Part shown: one piece after another, positions 62,441-64,000 of the stretch
Layout of the letters: every line of letters starts with the position of its first letter
Numbering within the stretch: the first letter of the stretch is position 1
DNA from: Thermoanaerobacterales bacterium
GTDB lineage: Bacteria; Bacillota; Thermosediminibacteria; Thermosediminibacterales; Tepidanaerobacteraceae
DNA length: 64,000 bases
Direction of reading: 5' to 3'
NCBI GenBank assembly: GCA_012840135.1
Contig: DUMA01000024.1
Span: 1-64,000, forward strand
Position numbers and translations under genes: made by a program
The notes under the pieces: model-generated
The model's database searches: none
Told to the model about the DNA's origin: nothing
The model's input: only the letters and a program-made list of their open reading frames with translations

Positions 62441-62977
62441 ATGGATAAAAAAGTAAAAATCCTTGATGACAAAATTTGCCTCAGTACAGCAGCAATGTGT
62501 GAGGTATTCAACATAGATAAATCCACTCTAAAGCGCTGGGGTGATGATGGATGCCCAAAAATCGCCCGGGGGTGGTGGCCTCTGGCAGAAGTTTTACGTT
62601 GGCGGGGTTTAGTCAGTGCCGGCGGCATACAGACAGAAAAAGACGTGGAAAGGTTATCTCTTCAAGAACAAAAGCTGTATTATGAAGCTAAATACAAACA
62701 AGCTCAATCAGAGGCGGCTGAGTTTAAAAACGCAATACAGAGAGGGGAATACATCCTCAAAGATGATATTATCGCTGAACTCCAGCGATTTTTTGTTGTC
62801 CTGAAAAGGTCCATGCTGGGCTATAGTAGAAGGATAGCCACGGAGCTTGCAGGTTTCGTAGACTCAATAACTGCCAGGAGGATAGAGAAAATGATTACGG
62901 AGCTGACGCTGGATGCCCTTGAGCAAATTAGCATTGACGGAGTCTACAAGCCGTCAAAGAAAAAACGCAAGAATTGA
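62441..62977 (+). CDS. Phage terminase small subunit (Nu1-like)
   Basis: A 178-residue protein after GGTGATAG. The N-terminal winged helix (CLSTAAMCEVFNIDKSTLKRWGDDGCP, then GWWPLAEVLRW) is typical of Nu1-like small subunits that recognise the packaging site. A coiled coil follows (LQEQKLYYEAKYKQAQSEAAEFKN) and a helical C-terminus that would contact the large subunit. It overlaps the large-subunit gene. Confidence 0.82.
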   Translation: MDKKVKILDDKICLSTAAMCEVFNIDKSTLKRWGDDGCPKIARGWWPLAEVLRWRGLVSAGGIQTEKDVERLSLQEQKLYYEAKYKQAQSEAAEFKNAIQRGEYILKDDIIAELQRFFVVLKRSMLGYSRRIATELAGFVDSITARRIEKMITELTLDALEQISIDGVYKPSKKKRKN

Positions 62978-64000
62978 ATGGTCTCCCTGGTTACAAAAAG
63001 CTCTGAAGGTGTTTAAACCTCCTGAGCGGCTAACAGTTTCAGAATGGGCTGATAAATATAGAGTGCTTGATGCAAAGACATCTGCTGAACCCGGCCCCTG
63101 GAGGACGGCAAGGACGCCTTATCTTCAGGGCATAATGGATGCATTCACCGATCCTGACATAGAAGAAATAATCTTTGTAAAGCCCACACAGGTAGGCGGC
63201 ACCGAGTGCCTGAATAACATAGTCGGTTATGTCATCGCCCAGGATCCGAGCCCGACGCTGATTGTATATCCCACGCTGGAACTTGCCGAATACACATCAA
63301 AAAACAGGATCCAGCCCATGATAAATCTTTGTCCGGTTTTAAAGGAGCGGTATCAGGAAAAAGAGAGTAAAATTCTTGAACTGCAGTTTGACGGCATGTA
63401 TGTAGTGCTGTCCGGGGCAAACTCTCCGGCATCTCTGGCGTCCAGGCCAATACGATACTTGTTCATGGATGAAGTAGATAAATTTCCGGTAAATTCGGGG
63501 AAAGAAGCGGACCCTCGAAGTTTGGCACGTGAGAGAACAAAAACCTTTGCTCACAACAAAAAGATATTTCAAACCTCTACTCCTACTCGAAAGACTGGAC
63601 CTATATGGCAGGAGTGGGAGAATGCTGACGACCAGCGAAGATTTTATGTTCCATGCCCTCACTGCGGCCATTATCAAACATTACGGTTTAAGCAAATTAA
63701 GTGGCCTAAACCAGCAGATCAAGATCCCTCTCCGGAGGATGCCCGGGCCACGGCATATTATGAATGTGAGCAATGCCGTGGAATTATCACCGACGGCCAT
63801 AAACCAGGGATGCTTCGGGCGGGCAGGTGGGAGTCCGAAAGGAAAACTGGCACTAGAAAAACAGCATTCCATCTTAATGCAATTTATTCACCATGGGTAA
63901 GATTCGGTGATGTGGCTTATGAATTCCTCAAATCCAAAGACTTCCCTGAGCTTCTAATGAACTTCATAAACTCCTGGCTTGCGGAACCTTGGGAGCAGAC
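62934..64000 (+). CDS. Phage terminase large subunit, GpA family (5' part)
   Basis: An open frame runs to the window end, so the C-terminus is missing. TTG 62934 is the best start found, overlapping the small subunit by 44 bp; its ribosome site is weak. The opening WSPWLQKALKVFKPPERLTVSEWADKY, Walker A-like KPTQVGGTE, Walker B YLFMDEVDKFP and a zinc-type CPHCGHY ... CEQC insert are hallmarks of GpA-type (lambda) ATPase/nucleases that cut concatemers and drive packaging. Confidence 0.92.
   Translation, partial: MTESTSRQRKNARIEWSPWLQKALKVFKPPERLTVSEWADKYRVLDAKTSAEPGPWRTARTPYLQGIMDAFTDPDIEEIIFVKPTQVGGTECLNNIVGYVIAQDPSPTLIVYPTLELAEYTSKNRIQPMINLCPVLKERYQEKESKILELQFDGMYVVLSGANSPASLASRPIRYLFMDEVDKFPVNSGKEADPRSLARERTKTFAHNKKIFQTSTPTRKTGPIWQEWENADDQRRFYVPCPHCGHYQTLRFKQIKWPKPADQDPSPEDARATAYYECEQCRGIITDGHKPGMLRAGRWESERKTGTRKTAFHLNAIYSPWVRFGDVAYEFLKSKDFPELLMNFINSWLAEPWEQ

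Overview
The window looks like a chromosome segment of an anaerobic, probably thermophilic, low-to-mid GC Firmicute (Clostridia, Thermoanaerobacterales or Thermosediminibacterales-like), with a prophage entering from the right. The case rests on Firmicutes-type Shine-Dalgarno sites with many TTG starts, a SAM-I riboswitch on a metNIQ operon, a near-consensus Bacillus-type SOS box before uvrB, an oxygen-sensitive glycyl radical enzyme, and split-type transketolase. Genus cannot be fixed from sequence alone.

Region 1 (1-9.9 kb): the tail of a transketolase subunit, a Gate-domain membrane protein, a NIF3-family protein, an MpsC-family protein, an unknown protein, then a three-gene carbohydrate operon. 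That operon holds a GT4 glycosyltransferase, a (alpha/alpha)6-barrel-like protein, and a 1186-residue fusion of a GT2-like synthase to a GH130 mannoside phosphorylase. Region 2 (10-15.5 kb): a cell-envelope operon, ftsE-ftsX-LytM/EnvC-like-S41 protease-PDZ membrane protein. Region 3 (15.5-20.7 kb): an Asp/Glu racemase-like gene, the metNIQ methionine uptake operon under a SAM-I riboswitch with a compact structured RNA element between metI and metQ, a fumarylacetoacetate hydrolase-family gene and a small protein. Region 4 (20.8-26 kb): uvrB and uvrA.

Region 5 (26-42 kb) is the most coherent functional block. It contains a PAS-AAA-Fis sigma-54 activator, two M24 Xaa-Pro peptidases, a DPP-IV-like S9 peptidase, a complete OppABCDF oligopeptide importer, a glycyl radical enzyme whose visible active-site residues match trans-4-hydroxy-L-proline dehydratase (HypD), and its radical SAM activase. 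Sigma-54 (-24/-12) promoters are readable before the S9 peptidase and before the glycyl radical enzyme, and a pair of 26-bp direct repeats sits about 200 bp upstream of the first. The inference is a dedicated route for taking up and fermenting proline/hydroxyproline-rich (collagen- or gelatin-like) peptides.

Region 6 (42.1 kb to the end) is the left part of a prophage integrated next to tRNA-Leu(CAG). In order it has a tyrosine integrase, ImmA-type protease and repressor (minus strand), a multi-operator immunity region, Cro-like regulator, two ORF6N antirepressors, many small early genes, replication genes (replisome organizer, DnaB helicase), an orphan cytosine methyltransferase, a late-regulator-like protein, a HicAB toxin-antitoxin pair on the opposite strand, and the terminase genes. 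The large terminase subunit runs off the window, so the right attachment site and structural genes are not visible.
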